Assembly (NCBI RefSeq): GCF_900129215.1
Contig: NZ_FQUQ01000004.1
Span: 992,001-1,056,000 of the forward strand
Direction: 5' to 3'
DNA: 64,000 nucleotides
Origin: Pedobacter caeni
GTDB taxonomy: Bacteria > Bacteroidota > Bacteroidia > Sphingobacteriales > Sphingobacteriaceae
The position numbers were made by a program, and so were the translations under genes. Within the stretch, counting starts at the first letter, position 1; every line of letters begins with the position of its first letter. Of this stretch, positions 16,114 to 24,508 are shown in pieces. Below the pieces are notes generated by a model, which was not told the origin of the DNA, did not search any database, and was given only the letters and a program-made list of their open reading frames with translations.

Positions 16114-16641
16114 TTATTTTTGGATAACAATTCTATTTATTATGCTTTCAAAGGATTCCTGAGTGGTCTGTTCGTGTGTATTTACCATAAGATCTGAATC
16201 ATTAGGTTCTTGATATTCAGACGAAATGCCCGTGAAGTTTTTAATTATGCCCAGATTTGCCTTTAAATACAAACCTTTTGGGTCTCTTGTTATACAGATA
16301 TCCAAAGGGCAATAAACAAAAATCTGAAAGAAGTCCTGAGCTCCAAGAATTTCTCTGATCATTGACCGATCTTCCTGATATGGGGCAATAATAGGAATGA
16401 TAGGAATGATACCGTTATTACAAAATAACTTCGCTACTTCTGCAATTCTTCGGGCATTTTCTTTCCTATGTTCGCGGGTAAAATTTAAATCACTATTCAG
16501 TCCCTTCCGGAGAACATCTCCATCCAGTATGGTACAGGGCAGATTAGATAACTCAAAAAAATCTGACAACATATTTGCAAGGGTAGTTTTTCCAGCACCA
16601 GACAACCCGGTAAGCAGAATAGATTTAACAGTTAACTTCAT
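16114..16641 (-). CDS. cysC: Adenylylsulfate (APS) kinase
   Basis: 175 residues. It phosphorylates APS to PAPS with ATP, in sulfate activation or sulfo-group transfer. Motifs: Walker A GLSGAGKTT (about 12-20), DGDVLRKGLNSDLNFTREHRKEN with the APS-binding pattern, RRIAEVAKLF, and IFVYCPLDICITRDPKGLY matching the family's conserved C-x-RDPKGLY region. It is slightly shorter than typical CysC (about 200) but keeps all motifs. It stands alone here with its own promoter at 16652-16682 and no cysDN next to it, so it may serve sulfated surface glycans, or assimilation genes lie elsewhere. Confidence 0.9.
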   Translation of the reverse strand: MKLTVKSILLTGLSGAGKTTLANMLSDFFELSNLPCTILDGDVLRKGLNSDLNFTREHRKENARRIAEVAKLFCNNGIIPIIPIIAPYQEDRSMIREILGAQDFFQIFVYCPLDICITRDPKGLYLKANLGIIKNFTGISSEYQEPNDSDLMVNTHEQTTQESFESIINRIVIQK

Positions 16642-16651
16642 ATTTGGAGCG

Positions 16652-16682
16652 CAAAATTAATTTTTCATTGAACATGACTAAA
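16652..16682 (-). promoter_or_regulatory. Predicted promoter of cysC
   Basis: On the - strand: TTTA, 19-bp spacer, TAATTTTG (16659-16652). One mismatch in the -33 box, exact -7 box. It sits 11 bp before the cysC start. Confidence 0.5.
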
Positions 16683-16730
16683 CTAATAATTAATTTCGCC
16701 TTTAACTATTGATTCTTGTTTTCTTGTTCT

Positions 16731-18092
16731 TTATACGAAAGAAGAGAAGCCGGTAATGGCCCTGCCCACAATCAGCGTATTGATTTCTTTCGTGCCTTCA
16801 TAGGAATAAATGGCTTCTGCATCGGCTACAAAACGGGCAACATCATACTCCAGAAGGATCCCGTTTCCACCCATCACCTCCCTTGCCCTACTCACCACAT
16901 CCCTGGTTTTCATAGAACAGAACACCTTAGCCAGTGAAGCATGTTCGTCGGTTAACAGGTTCTGATCCTGAAGCTGGGATAAACGGAAACAGAGTGTCTG
17001 CATGGCCGTCAGGTTAGAGAGCATTTCCACAAGGTGATTTTGAATCAGCTGGAAAGAGGCAATCGGTTTTCCGAACTGTTTTCTGGTCCGAGTATAATGC
17101 AAAGCACTTTCATATGCTCCCCTGGCGCAGCCTACGGCCTGCCAGGCTACTCCTGCCCTGGTCATCTTTAATACTTTTGCCGTATCCTTGAAAGAGTTGG
17201 CATTCTGCAGACGGTCTTCTTCTTCCACCTCGCAATTGGTCAGGGTGATCAATCCATTCTGAACAATCCGTAAAGCCATTTTATCTTCCATCTTCTCTAC
17301 GGCAAACCCCTTGGTTCCCTTTCTTACCAAAAAGCCTTTTACTTCCTGATCATCCAGATCTCTTGCCCAGATAATGGTCACATCGGAAAACGTAGAATTA
17401 CCAATCCACTTTTTCTGTCCGTTCAGGATCCATTTACTGCCCACACGTTTTGCGGTAGTGGTTAAACCTCCGGCAACACCCGAACCCACTTCAGGTTCGG
17501 TTAAGCCAAATGCACCAATGAGTTTCAGCTTTTGCATATCAGGCAGCCATTCCTGTTTCTGAGCTTCAGAGCCAAGCAGGTAAATTGAGCCCATGGCCAA
17601 ACCGCTTTGTACCCCAAAAAAAGTAGACATAGAGGTATCCACCCTGGCCATTTCCATTGCCAGCATGCCTTCCATCAGATTTGATTTATTGGGACAGCCA
17701 TAACCTTCGTAGGTAAGGCCACAGATATTGAGTTCTGCAATTCCGGGAATAAGTTCAAAAGGGAATTCCGCCTTCAGCCAGTATTTATTGACTACAGGTT
17801 TCACTTCCTTTTTCAGAAATGCCCTTACATTTAGTTGTAAAGCACGGTCTTCGTCGCTTAATGCCTCATCTCCCAGGTGATAAAAATCGCCTTCTATCGG
17901 AGGCAGTTCTCTCTTTTTATGCGGAGTACCCATCATCTTCATCAAACCCTGTAACTGGGTTTCATCAAGATTGGATACTGAGTCTACGATCTTAGTGAGG
18001 TCTACCTTTTTAGAAAGCGCTTCCAGTTTCTGAAAATCGACAGTTTTAAAAAGGGTGTATGCGTTTTTTAAAGAAGAAAAGATATTGGCCAT
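16731..18092 (-). CDS. Acyl-CoA dehydrogenase family protein
   Basis: 453 residues. FAD enzyme oxidising acyl-CoA thioesters. Three-domain order is intact: N-terminal helices (an extra about 70 residues precede, LKNAYTLFKTVDF... , usual in Bacteroidota members), middle beta domain (IGAFGLTEPEVGSGVAGGL, WILNGQKKWIGN) and C-terminal helices (TRTRKQFGKPIASFQLIQ, REVMGGNGI). The catalytic Glu position fits SYEGTKEIN. The layout is closest to glutaryl-CoA dehydrogenase-like enzymes, which would suit a lysine route with lat nearby, but substrate cannot be fixed from sequence. A 12-bp hairpin sits directly before the start codon. It lies 75 bp downstream of bshB1, same strand. Confidence 0.9.
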   Translation of the reverse strand: MANIFSSLKNAYTLFKTVDFQKLEALSKKVDLTKIVDSVSNLDETQLQGLMKMMGTPHKKRELPPIEGDFYHLGDEALSDEDRALQLNVRAFLKKEVKPVVNKYWLKAEFPFELIPGIAELNICGLTYEGYGCPNKSNLMEGMLAMEMARVDTSMSTFFGVQSGLAMGSIYLLGSEAQKQEWLPDMQKLKLIGAFGLTEPEVGSGVAGGLTTTAKRVGSKWILNGQKKWIGNSTFSDVTIIWARDLDDQEVKGFLVRKGTKGFAVEKMEDKMALRIVQNGLITLTNCEVEEEDRLQNANSFKDTAKVLKMTRAGVAWQAVGCARGAYESALHYTRTRKQFGKPIASFQLIQNHLVEMLSNLTAMQTLCFRLSQLQDQNLLTDEHASLAKVFCSMKTRDVVSRAREVMGGNGILLEYDVARFVADAEAIYSYEGTKEINTLIVGRAITGFSSFV

Positions 18093-18123
18093 GATTTGCT
18101 GTTTCCTTTAAAAACAGCAAATC
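18093..18123 (-). promoter_or_regulatory. Hairpin abutting the start codon of the acyl-CoA dehydrogenase gene
   Basis: GATTTGCTGTTT (18093-18104) pairs perfectly with AAACAGCAAATC (18112-18123), 7-nt loop. In the mRNA the stem ends immediately before the AUG. No U-tract follows, so a plain terminator for bshB1 is unlikely; control of translation start or mRNA processing is possible. Confidence 0.5.
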
Positions 18124-18167
18124 AGGCAATTTGTTGGATGAGTGGCCGATAAAGATCGTTAATTGGC

Positions 18168-18884
18168 TTAGCTCAGGTTAAAAAGGTCGTTTACCCCTAA
18201 CAACTTACGGCAAGTAAAGCCTTCCCCATAGGTTGTGCCGATTGATTTTCCGAATTCACGGGCACGGCCGATGACGCTATCAAAAAACTCCGGTGAGGAG
18301 ATATAAGTTTCCGCTTCTTCATGGTCAGGATTGAAGAACTGTGTTTTAAAAGCCTTAATTGAATCGATTTTAGTCTGGATATAAGGCGTAATGTCGATAA
18401 TAATATCAGGTTCAATATAACGGTCCTGAATGTATTGAAGCACCAGCCGTGGCCTCCAGGCCTCCTGTTCCTCTCCGTCAAGACTGGTCTGAATTTTGGA
18501 CAATCCGGATAAGAAACAGGCATCATTGGCCAGATCTCCGGCTCTGCCATGATCCGGATGCCTGTCGTGCAGGGCATTGGTTAAGATGATTTCCGGTTGA
18601 TATTTCCTGATCATTCTGATCACTGCAAGCTGATGCGCTTCATCATTGGCAAAAAAACCGTCTTTGAACCGCAGGTTTTCGCGGGCATGAAGCCCTAAAA
18701 TCTTTGCAGAATCCGCTGCTTCGGTATCTCTGATTTCTGCGGAACCTCTGGTTCCAAGTTCTCCCCGGGTAAAGTCTACAATTCCGACTTTCTTTCCCAT
18801 GGCTATATGTTTGGCAATAGTTCCTGAGCATCCTAATTCTGCATCGTCCGGATGAACGGCAAGGACTAATATATCTAACTTCAT
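18168..18884 (-). CDS. bshB1: Bacillithiol biosynthesis deacetylase BshB1
   Basis: 238 residues from MKLDIL (an ATG at 18893 adds three). It removes the acetyl group from GlcNAc-malate to give GlcN-malate in bacillithiol synthesis, in the cytoplasm. LmbE-type zinc motif AVHPDDAELGC (His11, Asp13, Asp14) and HDRHPDHGRAGDL are present, as is DFTRGELGTRGS, which is typical of BshB1. It follows the peroxidase gene by about 25 bp (16 bp if the upstream ATG is used), on the same strand, so thiol supply and peroxide removal look co-expressed. Confidence 0.92.
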   Translation of the reverse strand: MKLDILVLAVHPDDAELGCSGTIAKHIAMGKKVGIVDFTRGELGTRGSAEIRDTEAADSAKILGLHARENLRFKDGFFANDEAHQLAVIRMIRKYQPEIILTNALHDRHPDHGRAGDLANDACFLSGLSKIQTSLDGEEQEAWRPRLVLQYIQDRYIEPDIIIDITPYIQTKIDSIKAFKTQFFNPDHEEAETYISSPEFFDSVIGRAREFGKSIGTTYGEGFTCRKLLGVNDLFNLS

Positions 18885-18909
18885 CATCTGCATTAAAAAT
18901 GTATTGGGC

Positions 18910-19407
18910 TTAGCCCAGGCGTTGTATTTTTTTCTTCACTTTTGTGGATAAAGGTTTGGTGAAAGGGAAGAAATAATCCACCACTTCACCTTTTTTATTC
19001 ACCAGGTATTTGTGAAAGTTCCACCTTGGGGTGGAAGTTAGTTTTCCATTGAGTTTTTTATCTCCAAGGAACTTGAATAAAGGATGTGCCTGCTCTCCCC
19101 TGACCATGATTTTCTCAAAAACAGGGAACTGAACACCATAATTCTGTTCACAGAAAGCATGGATTGCTTCTCCTTCCAGAGGCTCCTGTCTTCCAAAGTC
19201 GTTGGAGGGAAAAGCAAGGACTTCAAAGTCCTCAGATTTAAGCTCTTCCCGAAGCTGTTGCAACTCCTTTAACTGGGGAGCAAAGCCGCATGCAGAAGCA
19301 ATGTTTACAATTAATAAGTTTTTGTTTTTATAGTCAGAAAGTTTCTTTTCTGTTCCATTGATCAATTTTACCTTAAACTGGTGTACACTTTTTGAGTTAT
19401 CAGACAT
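18910..19407 (-). CDS. Glutathione peroxidase-family thiol peroxidase
   Basis: 165 residues. Peroxidatic Cys40 in NIASACGFAPQ, Gln74 in FGRQEP and Trp129-Asn130 in RWNFHKYLV form the expected active site. The FPCNQF Cys of some relatives is Ser here (FPSNDF), but Cys86 in AFCEQNYGVQFPVF is at the resolving-Cys position of two-Cys, thioredoxin-type members. Family knowledge therefore favours reduction by thioredoxin or another thiol over glutathione. It lies between DUF4294 (3 bp) and bshB1, so bacillithiol as electron donor is worth considering, as inference. Confidence 0.9.
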   Translation of the reverse strand: MSDNSKSVHQFKVKLINGTEKKLSDYKNKNLLIVNIASACGFAPQLKELQQLREELKSEDFEVLAFPSNDFGRQEPLEGEAIHAFCEQNYGVQFPVFEKIMVRGEQAHPLFKFLGDKKLNGKLTSTPRWNFHKYLVNKKGEVVDYFFPFTKPLSTKVKKKIQRLG

Positions 19408-19410
19408 ATT

Positions 19411-20028
19411 TTATTGGTAAAACCCGGAAGAAAGAATGATGGACTCGATGTCCCTCTCTTCCGATGCGTTATATTTACTTTTGAGATTGTGGCCAACTAC
19501 TCTGGCCACGGATTGATATAAAAATGCGGTGATACCGCCTTTGGTTTCCTTAACGATGTCGTAGGTAGTCCTGCCCAGCTCCCTGTCGATCAGCTTTGTT
19601 AAAATCTGTCCCTGGGAAATGGTCAGTTCTTTAATTTCCCGGTTAAACATGTCTTTAATTTCTTTATCACATTGTTTAACCAGTTTCTTTTGCAGCTTTT
19701 TATCTTCGGCTACTGCCAGGTCCTTTTCCAGTTGTTCATACCTTCGTTTTGCATAAAGTGCATAAGGCATTACTTTCATCACATTGTACCTTAAGCGGTT
19801 ATAGGCAGCCCGTTCTTCCGGGCTTTTAAAAATCCGGTAACCGTAGATCACCACCTCCTTTAGTGGCATCCAGGGGATCATTTCTCCGTCTTCATTGGTA
19901 GAGGCTACCCGAATCGTGTCATTCTTTCCCAATACAGGAAATTTCACGCTCACAGTGCTCTGCTGCGCTTTGGCAGAAGCACCTGTAATAATGACAATTG
20001 ACAGAAAAAATAACCTGTAAAATTTCAT
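19411..20028 (-). CDS. DUF4294 domain exported protein
   Basis: 205 residues from MKFYRLF; the longer ORF to 20136 adds a 36-residue non-signal extension. A signal peptide ends near SAKAQQ. The conserved segment LKEVVIYGYRIFKSPEERAAYNRLRYNVMK is that of DUF4294, a Bacteroidota-only family without known role. The remainder is helical and charged. First gene of an operon with the peroxidase (3 bp) and bshB1, so expressed with thiol-redox genes. Confidence 0.85.
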   Translation of the reverse strand: MKFYRLFFLSIVIITGASAKAQQSTVSVKFPVLGKNDTIRVASTNEDGEMIPWMPLKEVVIYGYRIFKSPEERAAYNRLRYNVMKVMPYALYAKRRYEQLEKDLAVAEDKKLQKKLVKQCDKEIKDMFNREIKELTISQGQILTKLIDRELGRTTYDIVKETKGGITAFLYQSVARVVGHNLKSKYNASEERDIESIILSSGFYQ

Positions 20029-20342
20029 AAATTTATACCTCTTCCATTTAAGGCTAAAATAATAAATTAGTTTTATTTCATGTCTAAGATAATCTTTTAG
20101 CAACAAATCGTTATCATCCTGACGTAAATAATACAAATGAAACCAACCTTCGGCTAACCTATTATGACAAACACAAAATTGGAAGAATTATTGCATATAC
20201 TAACATGATCTTTACAAAAAGCTTATATTAACAAAAGTATCCGGTAATGGTCTGGTAAATGCGTAAATTCGTATGTTCCTTTGCCATTTCTGGAAGAACA
20301 ACCGACAAAATAGCAGATTAAGAAAAAACACGAGATATATTG
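20029..20342. other. Intergenic region between divergent DUF4294 and rel genes
   Basis: 314 bp, AT-rich. It must hold both promoters, but I found no good TAnnTTTG element for either strand, only loose TTTG boxes (for example near 20282). No gene or strong hairpin seen. Confidence 0.5.
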
Positions 20343-22553
20343 ATGAAGAACACGTTAGTGATTGATTTAGAAGCAGAGAAGCAAGAGATATTAAAGCGTT
20401 ACCGTGCGCTTTTGCGTGCCTGTAAGCCAACACTTCAAAGGGGGGATAAGAAAGAGATCCGTAAAGCATTCGATATGGCACTGGAAAGCCATAAAAATAT
20501 GCGTAGGAAATCGGGCGAACCTTACATTTACCACCCTATTGCTGTTGCGCAGATTGCCGCGGAAGAAATCGGATTGGGAACCACCTCAATTGTATGTGCT
20601 TTATTGCATGATGTAGTAGAAGATACCGACATCACACTGGAGGATATTGAGCGGGAATTTGGAAAGAAAACAGCTAAGATCATCGACGGTCTGACCAAGA
20701 TATCCGGTGTTTTTGATTATAACAGTTCATTACAGGCAGAGAATTTCCGGAAAATGTTGCTCACGCTGGCAGATGATGTAAGGGTAATCCTGATCAAACT
20801 TGCCGACCGTCTGCACAACATGCGGACGATGGATTTTATGCCGAGACAAAAGCAGTTAAAGATTGCTTCGGAAACGATTTATCTCTACGCTCCCCTGGCC
20901 CACCGTCTGGGTTTATATGCCATTAAATCTGAGCTGGAAGATCTTTCTATGAAATATCTGGAGCCGGACACGTATAAATACATTGCCACTCAGCTGAACG
21001 AGAAAAAAGCAGAGCGGACCTTATTCATTAAAAGATTTGTAGAGCCAATCAATGAGATTCTGGCGGAACAGGGGCTGACCGCCAATATTTATGGCCGTCC
21101 GAAATCCATCCATTCCATCTGGAATAAAATGAAGAGCAAGAACATTCCTTTTGATGAAGTATATGATCTTTTTGCCATCAGAATTATTCTGGACAGCAGT
21201 CCTGAGCATGAAAAAGCGGATTGTTGGAAGGCCTATTCTATTGTCACGGATCTTTACCGCCCTAATCCTGATCGTCTGCGCGACTGGGTATCTTCTCCGA
21301 AAGGAAACGGATATGAGTCATTGCATACCACAGTAATGGGTCCTAAAGGACAGTGGGTAGAGGTTCAGATCCGGACACAACGGATGAATGAGATTGCGGA
21401 GAAAGGTTTTGCGGCGCATTGGAAGTATAAAGAATCGAGTAATGACAACGGTCTTGACCAGTGGATCATGAAAGTGAGAGAGATGCTGAACAATCCCGAA
21501 GCCAATGCTTTAGACTTCCTGGATGATTTTAAAATGAACCTCTTCTCTGATGAGATTTTCATTTTTACACCTAAGGGAGCGTTACTGCAATTGCCATTGG
21601 GTGCAACAGCTTTAGACTTTGCGTTCGAGATCCATACTGATGTAGGCGCAAAATGTATTGGAGCCAAAGTAAACCACAAGCTCGTTCCTTTATCCTATAA
21701 ATTGCAGAATGGGGATCAGGTGGAGATCATCACCTCGAGTAAACAAACCCCTAAAGAGGATTGGCTGAACATTGTGGTGACAGCGAAAGCCAAATCAAAG
21801 ATCAAGTCGTCTTTAAAAGAAGAGAAAAGGAAAATTGCGGAACAGGGTAAAGAAACCCTGGAACGCAAGCTGAAATCTTTGAAGATCACCTACAATACGG
21901 ATAACCTGAATAAGCTGACTTACTTTTTTAAACTCCCTTCTACTCAGGAGCTGTTCATTCACATTGCCAATGGCAAGATTGAACTAAAAGACCTGAAAGA
22001 TTACCTGGCGAGTGAGAAAGAGATTGAGAACAGGGGTTCTTCTGAAAAGAGCGACAATCAAAAGATCGAAGCCTTACTCAGTCGGGTGAAAGGGCCGGAA
22101 TCTGATATTTTACTGATCGGGGAAGACCTTCAGAAGATCGATTACACCCTTGCTGCATGCTGTAATCCGATTCCGGGTGATGATGTGTTTGGATTTGTGA
22201 CCGTGAACGAAGGGATTAAGATCCACCGTACCAATTGTCCGAATGCAGCACAACTGATGGCCAACTATGGATACCGGGTGGTGAAAGCCAAATGGAACCG
22301 TCAGCAGGAACTCACGTTCTTAACAGGATTGCACATTATCGGGATTGATGATGTAGGTTTGATCAATAACATTACGAAAGTAATTTCGGGAGATTTCAAG
22401 GTAAACATGCGTTCTATTACTGTCGACACAGATAATGGTATATTTGACGGGTCGATTATGATCTTTGTAAATGATAAAGAGCACTTAGACAACCTGATTA
22501 AAAATCTGCTGGAAGTAAAAGGAGTAACAGGTGTCACCCGTTTTGATGCCTAA
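20343..22553 (+). CDS. Bifunctional (p)ppGpp synthetase/hydrolase (Rel/SpoT)
   Basis: 736 residues from the ATG at 20343 (the frame opens with a TTG at 20340). It makes and degrades the stringent-response alarmones. Order: HD hydrolase (about 45-200, HDVVEDTD with His89-Asp90 intact, so hydrolase is likely active); synthetase (about 245-370, GRPKSIHSIWNKMK, RIILDSS, GNGYESLHTTV); TGS (about 405-465, FIFTPKGALLQLPLGAT); a cysteine-containing region with AACCNPIPGDDVFGF; and a C-terminal ACT domain (about 655-736, VGLINNITKVIS). Full length for the family. fur follows 63 bp later. Confidence 0.95.
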   Translation: MKNTLVIDLEAEKQEILKRYRALLRACKPTLQRGDKKEIRKAFDMALESHKNMRRKSGEPYIYHPIAVAQIAAEEIGLGTTSIVCALLHDVVEDTDITLEDIEREFGKKTAKIIDGLTKISGVFDYNSSLQAENFRKMLLTLADDVRVILIKLADRLHNMRTMDFMPRQKQLKIASETIYLYAPLAHRLGLYAIKSELEDLSMKYLEPDTYKYIATQLNEKKAERTLFIKRFVEPINEILAEQGLTANIYGRPKSIHSIWNKMKSKNIPFDEVYDLFAIRIILDSSPEHEKADCWKAYSIVTDLYRPNPDRLRDWVSSPKGNGYESLHTTVMGPKGQWVEVQIRTQRMNEIAEKGFAAHWKYKESSNDNGLDQWIMKVREMLNNPEANALDFLDDFKMNLFSDEIFIFTPKGALLQLPLGATALDFAFEIHTDVGAKCIGAKVNHKLVPLSYKLQNGDQVEIITSSKQTPKEDWLNIVVTAKAKSKIKSSLKEEKRKIAEQGKETLERKLKSLKITYNTDNLNKLTYFFKLPSTQELFIHIANGKIELKDLKDYLASEKEIENRGSSEKSDNQKIEALLSRVKGPESDILLIGEDLQKIDYTLAACCNPIPGDDVFGFVTVNEGIKIHRTNCPNAAQLMANYGYRVVKAKWNRQQELTFLTGLHIIGIDDVGLINNITKVISGDFKVNMRSITVDTDNGIFDGSIMIFVNDKEHLDNLIKNLLEVKGVTGVTRFDA

Positions 22554-22616
22554 AAAAACGAATAAAACATACAGGTTTATATAAAAATTGGTACCTTTGA
22601 AAGGAGTTTAAAAACT

Positions 22617-23108
22617 ATGTCTACAAACCACAACAGCGAGTTAGTAAGAAAAATATTCGAAGCTTATCTCGAAAATAAAAGTCTGAGAAAAACACCGGAA
22701 CGTTTTGCCATCTTAGAAGAAATCTATTCCAGAGATGACCATTTCGATGTAGAGACCCTCTATATCCACATGAAAAACCAAAAGTATCGTGTAAGCAGGG
22801 CTACTGTATACAACACTTTAGAGTTATTAGTTTCATGTGATCTGGTTACCAAACACCAGTTTGGTAAAAATATGGCCCAGTTTGAGAAATCATACGGCTA
22901 TCATCAGCATGACCATATCATTTGTATTGACTGCGGTAAAGTAGTGGAATTCTGCGACCCTCGTATTCATCAGATACAAAGCATGGTTGGTGATTTATTA
23001 AAGTTTGAGATCAAACATCACTCTCTTAATCTTTATGGCAGTTGCTTTGACTGTTCTGCAAAACATGCAATGAACAATCAGAATGCTGACATTAAACATG
23101 CAAGTTAA
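22617..23108 (+). CDS. fur: Fur-family metal-dependent repressor
   Basis: 163 residues. Winged helix (RKTPERFAILEEIY ... SRATVYNTLELL) followed by the metal-binding dimer domain with HQHDHIICIDCGKVVEFCD and a second CxxC pair near the end (GSCFDC), both zinc-site features. Which metal it senses is uncertain; Fur, PerR and Zur share this layout. A TACCTTTG -7-type box lies at 22592-22599, so it probably has its own promoter after rel. purA starts 41 bp downstream. Confidence 0.9.
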   Translation: MSTNHNSELVRKIFEAYLENKSLRKTPERFAILEEIYSRDDHFDVETLYIHMKNQKYRVSRATVYNTLELLVSCDLVTKHQFGKNMAQFEKSYGYHQHDHIICIDCGKVVEFCDPRIHQIQSMVGDLLKFEIKHHSLNLYGSCFDCSAKHAMNNQNADIKHAS

Positions 23109-23149
23109 CATATCCAATTTATAATAATATCTATTCTTAAATTTAAATA

Positions 23150-24427
23150 ATGACGCAAGTAGACGTGCTTCTGGGCCTGCAATGGGGCGATGAAGGCAAG
23201 GGAAAAATTGTTGATGTTCTAAGTCCGCAATATGATTTGATAGCTCGTTTTCAAGGCGGTCCGAATGCCGGACATACTTTAGAGTTTGATGGTAAAAAAT
23301 TTGTTTTAAACACCATTCCATCCGGTATTTTCAACGAAAAAACGATGAACTTAATTGGAAATGGTGTGGTGATTGACCCTATCATTCTGAAAAGAGAGTT
23401 AGACAACCTTAAAGCAGCCGGCCATGATCCTGTAGCAAAAGGGAAATTGGTGATTGCCCGTAAAGCACATTTGATTCTGCCAACACACCAGTTACTGGAT
23501 GCGGCAAATGAACAAAAAATGGGTAAGGACAAAATCGGTTCTACGTTAAAAGGTATTGGTCCGACGTATATGGACAAAACCGGACGTAACGGATTAAGAG
23601 TTGGTGATACTACCCTTCCTGATTTCAAAGACCGTTATAACAAACTGGTAGAGAAACACAAGGACATGCTTTCTCATTATAATTTTGAATATGATTTAAC
23701 GGAAAAAGAAGCTGCATTTTTTGAGGCGATCGAATTCCTGAAAAGCATTCCTCATGTAGATAGTGAGCATTATGTAAATGGATTCCTTAAAGAAGGAAAA
23801 ACAGTATTGGCAGAAGGTGCACAGGGAACATTACTGGACGTAGATTTCGGATCTTATCCATTTGTAACTTCCTCAAACACGACTACCGCAGGTGCATGTA
23901 CCGGTTTAGGAATTGCGCCTAACAGAATCGGTCATGTATATGGTATTTTCAAAGCTTATTGTACCCGTGTTGGTGGTGGTCCTTTCCCTACTGAGCTGGA
24001 CAATGAAATTGGAGAGAACCTTCGTCAGGTTGGACATGAATTCGGTGCAACTACCGGCCGTGCCCGTCGTTGCGGATGGATTGACCTTCCTGCATTGAAA
24101 TATGCCATCATGTTAAATGGAGTAACCGAGCTGATCATGATGAAAGCAGATGTATTGGATGGTTTTGATACCATTTATGCCTGTACACATTATGAGCACA
24201 ATGGCGAAACCATTGACTATATGCCATACGACATCATTTCAGTAAAACCTACTCCGGTATTAAAAGCGATTGAAGGTTGGAAAACTGATGTAACCAAAGT
24301 AAATAAAGTAGCAGAGATTCCTTCGAAACTGACAGACTATATCGCTTTCTTAGAGAAAGAGCTGGAAGTACCTGTAAAATACCTTTCAGTTGGACCAGAC
24401 AGGGTTCAGACTTTAGAATTGAACTAG
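23150..24427 (+). CDS. purA: Adenylosuccinate synthetase
   Basis: 425 residues, normal length. GTP-dependent conversion of IMP and aspartate to adenylosuccinate, first step of AMP synthesis. Signature QWGDEGKGK at residues about 10-18, NAGHT around residue 40, LEGAQG-like AEGAQGTLLDVDFG, TTTGRARRCGWID, and KADVLDGF. Ends at a strong terminator shared with the convergent MATE gene. Confidence 0.97.
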   Translation: MTQVDVLLGLQWGDEGKGKIVDVLSPQYDLIARFQGGPNAGHTLEFDGKKFVLNTIPSGIFNEKTMNLIGNGVVIDPIILKRELDNLKAAGHDPVAKGKLVIARKAHLILPTHQLLDAANEQKMGKDKIGSTLKGIGPTYMDKTGRNGLRVGDTTLPDFKDRYNKLVEKHKDMLSHYNFEYDLTEKEAAFFEAIEFLKSIPHVDSEHYVNGFLKEGKTVLAEGAQGTLLDVDFGSYPFVTSSNTTTAGACTGLGIAPNRIGHVYGIFKAYCTRVGGGPFPTELDNEIGENLRQVGHEFGATTGRARRCGWIDLPALKYAIMLNGVTELIMMKADVLDGFDTIYACTHYEHNGETIDYMPYDIISVKPTPVLKAIEGWKTDVTKVNKVAEIPSKLTDYIAFLEKELEVPVKYLSVGPDRVQTLELN

Positions 24428-24467
24428 AAGTACATCATATTCTACATATAGAGTATATATAATATAG

Positions 24468-24508
24468 AAACCGCCTCGTAACCAGTTTACGAGGCGGTTT
24501 TTTTGTTT
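24468..24508. terminator. Bidirectional terminator between purA and the MATE gene
   Basis: AAACCGCCTCGTAA and TTACGAGGCGGTTT form a perfect 14-bp stem with a 5-nt loop, followed by a T-run on the + strand and preceded by A-rich sequence for the - strand. Confidence 0.9.
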
